Below are positions 16,645-24,039 of a DNA stretch of 49,897 nt, in pieces. Every line of letters begins with the position of its first letter. Within the stretch, counting starts at the first letter, position 1. The notes under the pieces are model-generated. The model saw nothing but the letters and a program-made list of their open reading frames with translations, did not search any database and was not told the origin of the DNA. Both the position numbers and the translations under genes were made by a program. Source of the DNA: CAZWHE01 sp964633825 (lineage in GTDB: Bacteria > Planctomycetota > B15-G4 > CAYZWU01); the NCBI GenBank assembly GCA_964633825.1, contig CAZWHE010000010.1, positions 1 through 49,897 on the forward strand. The letters run 5' to 3'.

Positions 16645-18543
16645 ATGACAGAGACGTTTTCCATAACGGTTGACGGCCGTGAAGCCCCGGCGGCAAAGGG
16701 AGAGATGCTTCTCGACGTGATCCGCGGGGTCGGTATTTCCCTGCCCACGCTCTGTCACCACCCGTCGCTCGAGCCCACGGGGGCCTGCAGACTCTGTGTC
16801 GTTGAGATCTCTCACGCCGACTGGAAGGGCTGGTCGGGACTCGTGACATCCTGCCTCTACCCCGTCGAGCCCGGGCTTCAGGTCTTGACCCGGTCCGACA
16901 GGATTCGGGCCGTGCGGCGTACTCTCTTCGAGATGCTCCTCGCCCGGTGTCCGGGGTCGGAGGTTGTTCGGGAGATGGCGGCTGCCGAAGGGGTGAGCGA
17001 AACCCCCTTTCCGGTTCGGGATATGGAGAGCGCAGACAAGTGCGTCATGTGCGGGCTCTGTGTCCGCGTTTGCCAGGATCTCGGGCCGGCCGCGATCGCA
17101 CCCCTCGGCCGCGGTGCGGACAAGGAGGTCGGTCCCCGCCCCGACGGGGTGGGCGAGGACTGCACCGGGTGCGGGGCCTGCGCCCTCGTCTGTCCCACCG
17201 ATGAAATCGAGACAACACACCGGACGGGCACGCTCAACATCTGGAACAGGGAGTTTCCCCTTCCCATCTGCTCGGTCGCCGGCGATCGCTGCCGGGCGTG
17301 CGGGGTGTGCGAAGAGGTCTGCCCCCTGGCGATTCCAAGGGTGAGTCTTTTCAGCACCGGTTCTTCGGCCTCCCGGCCGGCGGCTTCGGCCGCGAGGCCG
17401 GCGGCCGTCATTGCGGCTCATGTCTGCACCGGCTGCGGGCTCTGCGCCGGCGCCTGTCCAACGGGCGCGATCGATCAGGACACGTCCGTCTGTCCGGAGT
17501 CGCTGGCAGGATTTTCGACTGCCCGTGATCTGAAAGGGCGCGTACCCGTCTACGCCTGCTCCCGGTCTTCCTTCCCCCAGGGGAACGATGATTTTATCCC
17601 CGTTCCCTGCGTGGGACGGGTCACCGTGGAAGATCTTCTCGAAAACCTCGCCCGTCGTGCCGACGGTGTTCTCGTCTTGGGTCGCGACAAGGAGACCTGT
17701 CCCTCGGGGCCCGGTGAGGATCAGGCCGAAGCGCGCGTGAAGGTGGCCGACGAGCTGGCCGGTCTGGCCGGGCTCGGCCGCGACCGGATCCGGTTTGTCA
17801 TACCCGGCTACGGATACGACGGGCCGCCGAAAGCATACGCCGCGTTCCGTGAGAACGGCCGGCCTTCATTGATCGAAAAACCTCTCCTGGCCGGTGAGTT
17901 CGACGGATTCGGCCCCTTGGCAGCCGGAATCGGCTGCCCGGCCGGCGGGATGGATCGCATCTTCGAGATCGTGCACGCTCTCTGGAAAGAGCCCGGCATC
18001 GAGCCGGTCCTGCCCGCCACGATCACGGATCTCTTCGCCGGGAAGGAAGACACGCTGATCTACCTGGGCGATCTTCTTGTCCTCGATCTCGTGCTTTCCC
18101 TCCTTGTGAAGGGGAAGCCCATTGGAGATCTCATTCGGGATGCGGCCGTCCTCCTCGACGAAAAGGGCATCAGTGCGCGTCCAGTGGTAACGCCCCGCAT
18201 GGTCGAGGAAAGCAAGGCTTCGCGCGTGATCGCTTTCTGCGAATGCTGCCTACCCGATTTCGGGCGCCCAGTCGATCTGGTCACTCTCGACAAGCTCGCC
18301 GGCGTGGAGGGAGAAGGGATCCCGGCGATGGGCGGCCCCTTCCGTTTCCGCATCAGCCCGGAGGAGCGGATCGATCTCTTAAAATCTTTCCACGCAGCGG
18401 ACGGGGGGACCTGCTCCTGCCCGAGCCTGCTCGCCCAGTTCGCTCTTCTCGACAGGGAGGGGGCCTGGCGGCCCGGTCTCATTCCCGAACCGACCATGGC
18501 TTTCCAGAAGGCGGTTCGCACCGCCGGGGAGGCCGTGTCATGA
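16645..18543 (+). CDS. NuoG-like polyferredoxin with MvhD-like domain
   Basis: 632 residues from ATG at 16645, where the product opens like a 2Fe-2S ferredoxin (FSITVDG); in-frame GTG 16561 and ATG 16594 would extend it, and no start has a strong ribosome site. Order: 2Fe-2S domain (C37, C48, C51, C70); four 4Fe-4S motifs (CVMCGLCVRVC 133-143, CTGCGACALVC 173-183, CRACGVCEEVC 216-226, CTGCGLCAGAC 261-271); an MvhD-like domain at about 300-390 (VPCVGRVTVEDLLENL, RADGVLVLGRD); and an uncharacterised C-terminal part with FCECC and CSCPS. MvhD links hydrogenases or NADH modules to HdrA. Here it likely wires the NuoEF protein to the flavoproteins downstream. A linker, SASRPAASAARPAA, carries a repeat shared with the next gene. 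The stop overlaps that gene's start (ATGA). Confidence 0.87.
   Translation: MTETFSITVDGREAPAAKGEMLLDVIRGVGISLPTLCHHPSLEPTGACRLCVVEISHADWKGWSGLVTSCLYPVEPGLQVLTRSDRIRAVRRTLFEMLLARCPGSEVVREMAAAEGVSETPFPVRDMESADKCVMCGLCVRVCQDLGPAAIAPLGRGADKEVGPRPDGVGEDCTGCGACALVCPTDEIETTHRTGTLNIWNREFPLPICSVAGDRCRACGVCEEVCPLAIPRVSLFSTGSSASRPAASAARPAAVIAAHVCTGCGLCAGACPTGAIDQDTSVCPESLAGFSTARDLKGRVPVYACSRSSFPQGNDDFIPVPCVGRVTVEDLLENLARRADGVLVLGRDKETCPSGPGEDQAEARVKVADELAGLAGLGRDRIRFVIPGYGYDGPPKAYAAFRENGRPSLIEKPLLAGEFDGFGPLAAGIGCPAGGMDRIFEIVHALWKEPGIEPVLPATITDLFAGKEDTLIYLGDLLVLDLVLSLLVKGKPIGDLIRDAAVLLDEKGISARPVVTPRMVEESKASRVIAFCECCLPDFGRPVDLVTLDKLAGVEGEGIPAMGGPFRFRISPEERIDLLKSFHAADGGTCSCPSLLAQFALLDREGAWRPGLIPEPTMAFQKAVRTAGEAVS
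17366..17390 (+). repeat. SRPAAS-coding GC repeat, single copy
   Basis: CGGCCTCCCGGCCGGCGGCTTCGG lies in the linker between the third and fourth 4Fe-4S motifs of the NuoG/MvhD-like protein. Its 16-mer core at 17372-17387 is identical to copies at 18871, 18892 and 22374. It is in the same reading frame as the copies in the next gene. Confidence 0.75.
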
Positions 18544-20702
18544 AGGAACTTCGGATATTCGACCATCCGATTCTCGAGCCCCTGCCGGGTGAGACGATCG
18601 GGTTCACATTCAACGGGCGCCCAGTTAAGGCCCGGAAGGGAGAAGTGATTTCGTCCGCTCTCTACGCGGCCGGAATCCCCGTCTTCGGCCATCATCAAAA
18701 GGACGGCGGCGCTCAAGGGATCTTTTGCGTCAACGGGCAGTGCTCCCAGTGCACGGTTGTGGCCGACGGAAGAGCGGTCAAATCGTGCATGACGCCCGTC
18801 GTTTCGGGGATGAAGGCTGCAAGCTGCGAGGGTCGGCCCGGGCTCGGTGAAACCGCCGCGATTTCGGTCTCCCGGCCGGCGGCTTCGGTCTCCCGGCCGG
18901 CGGCTTCGGCCGGTCCGGACGAGCTCGAGATCCAGGTGCTCGTCGTGGGCGGGGGACCGGCCGGGATCTGCGCCGCCATCGAGCTGGGCCGTCTCGGCGT
19001 GGGCGTCCTCGTCGTGGACGACAAGCAGGAACTGGGCGGCAAGCTGAGCCTCCAGACGCACAACTTCTTCGGGTCCGTGGCCGACTGCTGGGCCGGCGTG
19101 CGCGGCATCGACATCGGCCGCATGCTGGCCGACGAGGTGGCGCGTCTCCCAACGATCAAGGTCTGGCTCGACTCGACCGTGGTCGGCCTTTTCCACGACG
19201 GCCGGTTCGGCGTGGCGGGCCGGGACGGCTACAGGCTCGTGAAGCCCAAGAGTGTGCTCATCGCTTGCGGCGCTCGCGAGAAATCGCTCTCTTTCCCGGG
19301 AAGCGACCTTCCGGGGGTGTACGGCGCCGGCGCCTTCCAGACCCTCGTCAACCGCGACCTCGTTCGCTGCGCGCGGAGCCTCTTCGTTGTGGGTGGCGGC
19401 AACGTGGGTCTCATCGGCGCCTACCACGCGCTCCAGGCAGGCATCGACGTGAAAGGTCTCGTTGAAGCCCTTCCGCGGTGCGGCGGTTACAAGGTGCACG
19501 AGGACAAGATCAGGCGCCTCGGCGTTCCGGTCTGGACGTCGCACACAGTGGTCCGCGCCGAGGGGAAGGAGCATGTGGAGCGCGTCGTTGTCGCCGCCAT
19601 CGACGAGAAGTTCCGGCCCCTTTCGGGAACGGAGCGCTCCTTCGCCGTTGACACGCTCCTCATCGCCGTCGGCCTTTCACCCGTGGACGAGCTTCTCCAA
19701 AAGGCGCGCGAGTACGGCATGAAGGTTTACGCCGCCGGCGACGCCGATGAGATCGCCGAGGCTTCGGCCGCCATCTTCTCGGGCAAGATCACGGGCCGCG
19801 AGATCGCCCGCGACATGGGGATGAACATCGTTATTCCCTGCGACTGGGCGCCCCTGGCCGGGATCCTGAAGAGCAAGCCCGGCGAGAGCGCTCCTCTCGA
19901 AGCGAAGGGCTTCGACGCGCCCGTCTTTCCCGTGATCCGCTGCGTGCAGGAGATCCCGTGCAACCCATGCGCCGAGGCCTGCCCGCACGGCCTCATCACG
20001 ATCGAGGGATCGATCATGTCCCTTCCCGAGTACGACGGTGAATGCACGGGCTGCGGCCGGTGCGTGCTCGCCTGCCCGGGCCTTGCCGTCAACCTCGTTT
20101 TCAATGATTACGATCCCTCCGGGGAGAAGGCCCTCCTCATGCTCCCCTTCGAGTTCATCGATCAGGAGATTCCATTCGGGAGGGAGGTTGTGACCACCGG
20201 TTTCGAGGGCGAAAAGATCGGCACGGGACGAGTGATCGCCTTGAAGAATCGGAAGGACCAGGACCGCCGCCGGCTCCTCCTTCTCGAGGTGCCGGCTTCT
20301 GAAAAAATGCTCGTCGCCGGGTTCCGGGTGAGGGAGCCGGTCGGTGGCGAGCCCGTGACCGGCGAGGCCGGGCTCGAAGACGATCCCGTGGTCTGCCGGT
20401 GCGAGCGCGTAAGGAAGAGCGAGATCGTGAAGGAGATCCGGGCAGGCGTGCGCGACATGAACCAGCTCAAGGCCGTTGTCCGTTCCGGCATGGGCGGATG
20501 CGGGGGCAAGACCTGCACCGAACAGATTCTGCGTCTCTATCGCGAGGAGGGGATCGATCCATCCGAGGTCACCCTTCCCACGATCCGACCCCTCGTGGCC
20601 GAGGTGCCGCTTGGCGATTTCGTTCCCGAAGAGAACGGCGATTTCGTTCCCGCAGGGAACGACGATTTCGTGAAGAAAGAGGAGGATCAGGGTGGCGGGT
20701 AA
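18540..20702 (+). CDS. 2Fe-2S/FAD/4Fe-4S oxidoreductase, alpha subunit of a sarcosine oxidase/proline dehydrogenase-type complex
   Basis: 720 residues; ATG overlaps the previous stop (ATGA). Order: ferredoxin-like 2Fe-2S domain (C63, C68, C71, C83); linker with two SRPAAS repeats (about 111-123); FAD/NAD-type disulfide-reductase fold (LVVGGGPAGICAA at 134-146; second dinucleotide motif LFVVGGGNVGLIGAY); a dicluster 4Fe-4S insert at about 473-515 (CNPCAEAC, CTGCGRCVLAC); BFD-like 2Fe-2S domain at about 620-665 (CRCERVRK, GMGGCGGKTC). The plan matches HcnA-HcnB/SoxA and the alpha, gamma and delta subunits of archaeal dye-linked L-proline dehydrogenase merged into one chain. It should take electrons from the DAO subunit encoded next and pass them to the NuoG/NuoEF-like proteins. 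The tail after residue 690 is a GDFVP repeat. Confidence 0.88.
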   Translation: MKELRIFDHPILEPLPGETIGFTFNGRPVKARKGEVISSALYAAGIPVFGHHQKDGGAQGIFCVNGQCSQCTVVADGRAVKSCMTPVVSGMKAASCEGRPGLGETAAISVSRPAASVSRPAASAGPDELEIQVLVVGGGPAGICAAIELGRLGVGVLVVDDKQELGGKLSLQTHNFFGSVADCWAGVRGIDIGRMLADEVARLPTIKVWLDSTVVGLFHDGRFGVAGRDGYRLVKPKSVLIACGAREKSLSFPGSDLPGVYGAGAFQTLVNRDLVRCARSLFVVGGGNVGLIGAYHALQAGIDVKGLVEALPRCGGYKVHEDKIRRLGVPVWTSHTVVRAEGKEHVERVVVAAIDEKFRPLSGTERSFAVDTLLIAVGLSPVDELLQKAREYGMKVYAAGDADEIAEASAAIFSGKITGREIARDMGMNIVIPCDWAPLAGILKSKPGESAPLEAKGFDAPVFPVIRCVQEIPCNPCAEACPHGLITIEGSIMSLPEYDGECTGCGRCVLACPGLAVNLVFNDYDPSGEKALLMLPFEFIDQEIPFGREVVTTGFEGEKIGTGRVIALKNRKDQDRRRLLLLEVPASEKMLVAGFRVREPVGGEPVTGEAGLEDDPVVCRCERVRKSEIVKEIRAGVRDMNQLKAVVRSGMGGCGGKTCTEQILRLYREEGIDPSEVTLPTIRPLVAEVPLGDFVPEENGDFVPAGNDDFVKKEEDQGGG
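18863..18909 (+). repeat. Two perfect 21-bp tandem repeats (SVSRPAA linker)
   Basis: TTCGGTCTCCCGGCCGGCGGC occurs at 18863-18883 and again at 18884-18904, followed by a partial third unit TTCGG. It encodes a repeated VSRPAAS in the linker between the 2Fe-2S and FAD domains. The period is a multiple of three, so copy-number change would keep the frame. Confidence 0.9.
20613..20670 (+). repeat. 24-bp tandem repeat with embedded palindrome (GDFVP tail)
   Basis: GGCGATTTCGTTCCC starts units at 20613 and 20637 (22 of 24 bases alike), with a partial third at 20661. CGTTCCC-GCA-GGGAACG at 20645-20661 is a perfect palindrome. The repeat codes for GDFVPEEN/GDFVPAGN/DDFV at the extreme C-terminus of the FAD oxidoreductase, beyond all recognisable domains. 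Confidence 0.85.
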
Positions 20703-21867
20703 GGGAAAGAGATACGATGTCGTCGTCGTCGGATCGGGAAGCGTCGGGAATCCCGCGGCCTGTTTTCTGGCCCAGGAAGGGCTGCGCGTCCTGGTGATCG
20801 AGCGGCGTCCCGCATCGGGTCAGGGAGACAACAAGGCCGCCATCGGCGGCGTCCGCGCCACCCATTCCGATCCGGCCAAGATCATGACATGCCGGGAGAG
20901 CCTCGAGATCTTCTCCACCTGGAAGGAGACCTACGGCTTCGACATCGGCTGGAAAACGGGCGGGTACTGCTTTCCCGTCTTCACCGAGGGGATCGAGAAA
21001 ACCCTGAAAGGGATCCTGCCCATTCAGAAGGAGTTCGGTCTCAACATCGACTGGGTGGGGCCTGACGAGATCGCGCGCCTCGTTCCCGGCATCGAACGCG
21101 AGGATCTCCGCGGCGGAACCTATTCCCCCGAGGACGGCCAGGTCTCACCCCTGCTGGCGGCCGTGGCTTTCGAGCGCGAGGCGATGAGGAACGAGGCCGA
21201 GTACCGCTTCAACGAGCGCGTCATCGGTTACGAAAGAACAGGCGGCCGCATCACGGGCGTGAAAACGGACCGCGGATCGTATTCGTGCGACGCCGTTGTT
21301 CTCGCGACCGGCGCGGACGCGGCCGAGCACGGTCCCTTTCTCAACATCGAGATCCCGGTCATTCCCGACTCGCACGAGGCCGGCATCTCGGCGCCGGTGG
21401 AGCCCTTCCTCGAGCCTCTCGTGGTCGATCTCCGCCCCGGCCCGGAAGGGAGGACGGCCAACTTCTATTTCGGCCAGAACCATGAGGGACAGATCATCTT
21501 CTGCTATACGCCGAAGGAGCTCTTCGCCGGCACGGACAGGGAGAGCCTCTCCGAGTTCCTGCCGGTTCTGGCGAACCGGATGATCTCTCTCGTTCCGCGC
21601 CTTAAAAACCTCCTCATCCGCCGTGTCTGGCGCGGGTGCTACCCCATGACGCCCGACGCCATTCCCATCATCGACACCGTTGCCGGAATCGACGGCCTCT
21701 TTCTCGCCGTGGGCATGTGCGGTCAGGGTTTCATGATGGGACCTGGCGTGGCCAGGAACATCACCTCCATGATCGTTCACAACAAACCGACCCTCCCCAA
21801 GGAGGTCCAGAAAACCTACCGTTACGACCGCGATTTCTACGCAGCAAAGAAGGAGGCGCTCAAGTGA
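20692..21867 (+). CDS. FAD-dependent DAO-family amine/amino-acid dehydrogenase (SoxB/HcnC/proline dehydrogenase beta type)
   Basis: 391 residues; GTG start at 20692 overlaps the previous gene by 11 bp and follows GAGGATCAGG. The N-terminal dinucleotide motif is VVVVGSGSVGNPAA (9-22), followed by FLAQEGLRVLVIERR. GGVRATHSDP and the C-terminal block TPDAIPIIDTVAGIDGLFLAVGMCGQGFMMGP are typical of the glycine oxidase/sarcosine oxidase beta family. The substrate is probably a secondary amine or imino acid such as proline, hydroxyproline or sarcosine; sequence does not settle it. It is the last gene of the tightly packed run starting at 16645, and translational coupling suggests a stoichiometric complex with the alpha-like subunit. 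Confidence 0.88.
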   Translation: MAGKGKRYDVVVVGSGSVGNPAACFLAQEGLRVLVIERRPASGQGDNKAAIGGVRATHSDPAKIMTCRESLEIFSTWKETYGFDIGWKTGGYCFPVFTEGIEKTLKGILPIQKEFGLNIDWVGPDEIARLVPGIEREDLRGGTYSPEDGQVSPLLAAVAFEREAMRNEAEYRFNERVIGYERTGGRITGVKTDRGSYSCDAVVLATGADAAEHGPFLNIEIPVIPDSHEAGISAPVEPFLEPLVVDLRPGPEGRTANFYFGQNHEGQIIFCYTPKELFAGTDRESLSEFLPVLANRMISLVPRLKNLLIRRVWRGCYPMTPDAIPIIDTVAGIDGLFLAVGMCGQGFMMGPGVARNITSMIVHNKPTLPKEVQKTYRYDRDFYAAKKEALK

Positions 21868-22064
21868 GAATCGAACCGGAAAGGAGGACGCGTCTATTGT
21901 ATCGGTGGGATTATTAGTGGTATTATTACTTGAAAGGAATCAGGTTTTCTATGTGTTTTATATGAATGTAGTAAGTTATATTTCCGCGTAGCTCATGAAA
22001 TCAGGGTGCTCGTAGGTTTCTTGACATCAACGATAAAACACCGCGTATTTCAGGGAGACAGAGC
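21868..22064 (+). other. AT-rich intergenic region with an orphan ribosome site
   Basis: AAAGGAGG at about 21880-21887 is an excellent ribosome site but is followed only by a six-codon frame from a TTG, ending at 21917. It may be the remnant of a lost gene in the operon, or chance. TTGACA at 22021-22026 lies 39 bp before the next start, but the -10 match at the right distance is poor (CGTATT). Confidence 0.35.
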
Positions 22065-22271
22065 ATGGATTTCAGAACCAAGCAGGTGTGGGTCAAAGGT
22101 CTGGCGATCGATTGTCCGCTGGGAATGGAGGTCGATACCTGTCCGGCCAAAGAGCTGAGGCGGCTTCCCGTTAAAAAAAGGCTCCAGGTTGTCAATCGCA
22201 TGACCGAAGACGAGCTCGATGCCTTGATCGAACATCACAATGAATGCCTGGCCCGGCGTGAAGGAAAATAG
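22065..22271 (+). CDS. Conserved small hypothetical protein
   Basis: 68 residues, ATG after AGGGAGACAGAGC. It begins MDFRTKQVWVKGLAIDCPLG, has two cysteines in the N-terminal half (IDCPLG, DTCPAKELRRLP), and a helical C-terminal half (MTEDELDALIEHHNECL). Short proteins with this WVKGLAIDCPLG/CPAKE layout seem familiar from anaerobic bacteria, but I know no function. The third cysteine (NECL) could join a metal site; this is a guess. It stands alone between the DAO gene and the phzF-like gene. Confidence 0.75.
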   Translation: MDFRTKQVWVKGLAIDCPLGMEVDTCPAKELRRLPVKKRLQVVNRMTEDELDALIEHHNECLARREGK

Positions 22272-22372
22272 TTCTATTTAACGCTTCGCGTTTGACGGGG
22301 TATCGGGTTCGCCGGCTTAAATTTTTCCCTGACCACGGTTTTCCGGTAAAATAGACCAGCCGGATTGGGTCT

Positions 22373-22398
22373 GCCCGGCCGGCGGCTTCATGCCGGGC
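22373..22398 (+). repeat. Intergenic hairpin containing the 16-mer repeat
   Basis: GCCCGGC (22373-22379) pairs exactly with GCCGGGC (22392-22398) around a 12-nt loop. It includes CCCGGCCGGCGGCTTC (22374-22389), the same 16-mer that codes for SRPAAS in two upstream genes. Here it lies outside coding sequence, 36 bp before the phzF-like start. No T-tract follows it. Confidence 0.6.
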
Positions 22399-22433
22399 GG
22401 TCAGGATTATCTCGTATTTAGTTGGGCCGGACA

Positions 22434-23228
22434 ATGGGTATGCGGATCTACCAGGTCGATGCTTTTACGGACAAGCCCTTTGCCGGGAACCCGGCCGCTG
22501 TCTGTATTCTACCGGAAGTGCGTGATGAAAGGTGGATGCAGAACGTGGCCCGGGAAATGAACCTCTCGGAAACGGCGTTTTTGAACGAGAGGAAGGACGG
22601 CTACGGCCTGCGCTGGTTCACTCCGACCGTGGAGGTCGAACTGTGCGGCCATGCCACGCTGGCAAGCGCATTCGTCTTGTGGGAAAGGGGTCTCCTCGCT
22701 CCGCAAACAAAGGCCGAGTTCCACACGCGAAGCGGCCTGCTGTCGGCCCTGCGCACCGAAGGCGGGATCGAGCTCGATTTTCCGGCGACTCCGGCCGCTC
22801 CGGCCGACGCCCCTCCCGGGCTTGCTGAAGCGCTCGGTGCAAAGCCGCGGTTTGTGGGCAGGACGGGGTTCGACTATCTCGTGGAGGTCGATTGTGAAAA
22901 AACGGTGCGGGGACTCAGCCCGGACATCGGTTCGTTGAAGAAGCTGAACGTGCGCGGCGTTATCGTGACGAGCGCGGCCGATACTGCGGAGTTCGACTTC
23001 GTCTCCCGCTTTTTCGCCCCGGGCGCCGGCATCGACGAGGACCCGGTCACGGGCTCGGCCCACTGCTGCCTCGGACCCTACTGGAGCGAGCGTTTCGGCA
23101 GGAACGAGTTCACGGCTTATCAGGCGTCGGACCGCGGCGGCGTTGTGCATGTCCGCGTGGAAGGGGACCGCGTCCGCCTCACCGGAAAGGCCGTCATGAT
23201 CATGGTCGCGGAGCTGTTCGAGGACTGA
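22434..23228 (+). CDS. PhzF-family isomerase-like protein
   Basis: 264 residues from ATG at 22434 (a second ATG lies at 22440; no strong ribosome site for either). Hallmarks of the diaminopimelate-epimerase-like PhzF fold are present: QVDAFTDKPFAGNPAAV at the start, the catalytic Glu in NLSETAF (E46), the block CGHATLASA, and DEDPVTGSAHCCLGPYW near the C-terminus. The family includes the phenazine enzyme PhzF and many enzymes of unknown substrate. There is no phenazine cluster here, so a generic isomerase label is safest. The stop lies just before the DinB-like gene. Confidence 0.9.
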   Translation: MGMRIYQVDAFTDKPFAGNPAAVCILPEVRDERWMQNVAREMNLSETAFLNERKDGYGLRWFTPTVEVELCGHATLASAFVLWERGLLAPQTKAEFHTRSGLLSALRTEGGIELDFPATPAAPADAPPGLAEALGAKPRFVGRTGFDYLVEVDCEKTVRGLSPDIGSLKKLNVRGVIVTSAADTAEFDFVSRFFAPGAGIDEDPVTGSAHCCLGPYWSERFGRNEFTAYQASDRGGVVHVRVEGDRVRLTGKAVMIMVAELFED

Positions 23229-23244
23229 CATGGAGGACGGAAAA

Positions 23245-23757
23245 ATGATCAAGCGAATGCCGTGGTTCGAGCGTGTTTTTTCCCGGGATCTTCCTCTGTC
23301 CATCTTTCCGAACGTTGTGGAACGGATACGCGGCACCACCGCCCGCCTCGAAGAGAGAGTGAAAACGCTCTCCCCGGAAGAGCTGACGCGCCGGGAGGGC
23401 GGGAGCTGGTCGATCCAGGAGAACGCCGGGCACCTGCTCGACCTGGAACCGCTCTGGCTCGGCCGCGTCGATGACCTGGCGGCCCGGAATAAGACGCTTC
23501 GGCCCGCGGACCTGGAAAACAGGAAAACCCACGAGGCGGATCATAACAGCCGTTCGATCGACGAGCTCCTGGCTTCGTTCAGGTCGCTGCGCAGGTCGCT
23601 GACCGGGCGGCTCGATGCAATGGACTCCCAATCCATCGCTTTCACAGCGGAGCATCCCCGCCTGAAAACGCCGATGAACATGCTCGACCTGATATTCTTT
23701 ACCGCAGAACATGACGATCATCATCTGGCGCGGATCACGGAACTGTTGCGTCGTTGA
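23245..23757 (+). CDS. DinB/YfiT-family putative metal-dependent protein
   Basis: 170 residues from ATG at 23245, preceded by GGAGG at 8 nt; an ATG at 23230 is in frame but has a weaker site. The four-helix DinB fold is indicated by the usual histidines of its metal site: one in ENAGHLLDLE and a pair in EHDDHHLARITE near the C-terminus. Members act as thiol-dependent S-transferases or have no known reaction. The phzF-like stop is 16 bp upstream, so the two are probably one transcript. The substrate cannot be read from sequence. Confidence 0.87.
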   Translation: MIKRMPWFERVFSRDLPLSIFPNVVERIRGTTARLEERVKTLSPEELTRREGGSWSIQENAGHLLDLEPLWLGRVDDLAARNKTLRPADLENRKTHEADHNSRSIDELLASFRSLRRSLTGRLDAMDSQSIAFTAEHPRLKTPMNMLDLIFFTAEHDDHHLARITELLRR

Positions 23758-23795
23758 TCACTGCGATCGATCCCGCCGACCGGATTGGAGTCGAA

Positions 23796-24005
23796 ATGGA
23801 AGAATCCGAAGCAGGAAGATATGAAATCGATGGGCGGCCCGTTAAATGCCCGCACTGCGGGAACGACCTCTTCTGGACGCGGACGACCCTCATGAACACG
23901 AGAGGAGTCACGTTCCTGGGTTTCGACTGGGCAAACAAGGAAGCCCAGAACTACATCTGCGACCGGTGCGGCTACGTGCTCTGGTTCCTCGATAAAGAGG
24001 CTTGA
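23796..24005 (+). CDS. Small zinc-ribbon protein
   Basis: 69 residues from ATG at 23796, preceded by TTGGAG; an earlier in-frame TTG at 23754 is less likely. It has CPHCG near residue 18 and CDRCGYVLWFL near the C-terminus, giving a two-knuckle zinc ribbon. Similar tiny proteins carry the annotation zinc ribbon or nucleic-acid-binding without a defined role. It follows the DinB-like gene by 38 bp on the same strand. Confidence 0.8.
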   Translation: MEESEAGRYEIDGRPVKCPHCGNDLFWTRTTLMNTRGVTFLGFDWANKEAQNYICDRCGYVLWFLDKEA

Positions 24006-24039
24006 ACGTGCGTGACGCTTTGAGGCTGTTCAATCGTTG

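Noticed and set aside
22021..22049. Promoter with TTGACA at 22021 for the small conserved gene
   Set aside because: The -35 is perfect but the -10 at 17 bp is CGTATT, only three matches, so I mention it but do not call it.
22434..23228. Phenazine biosynthesis gene cluster
   Set aside because: Only a PhzF-fold protein is present; none of the other phenazine genes are near, and the fold is common in unrelated pathways.
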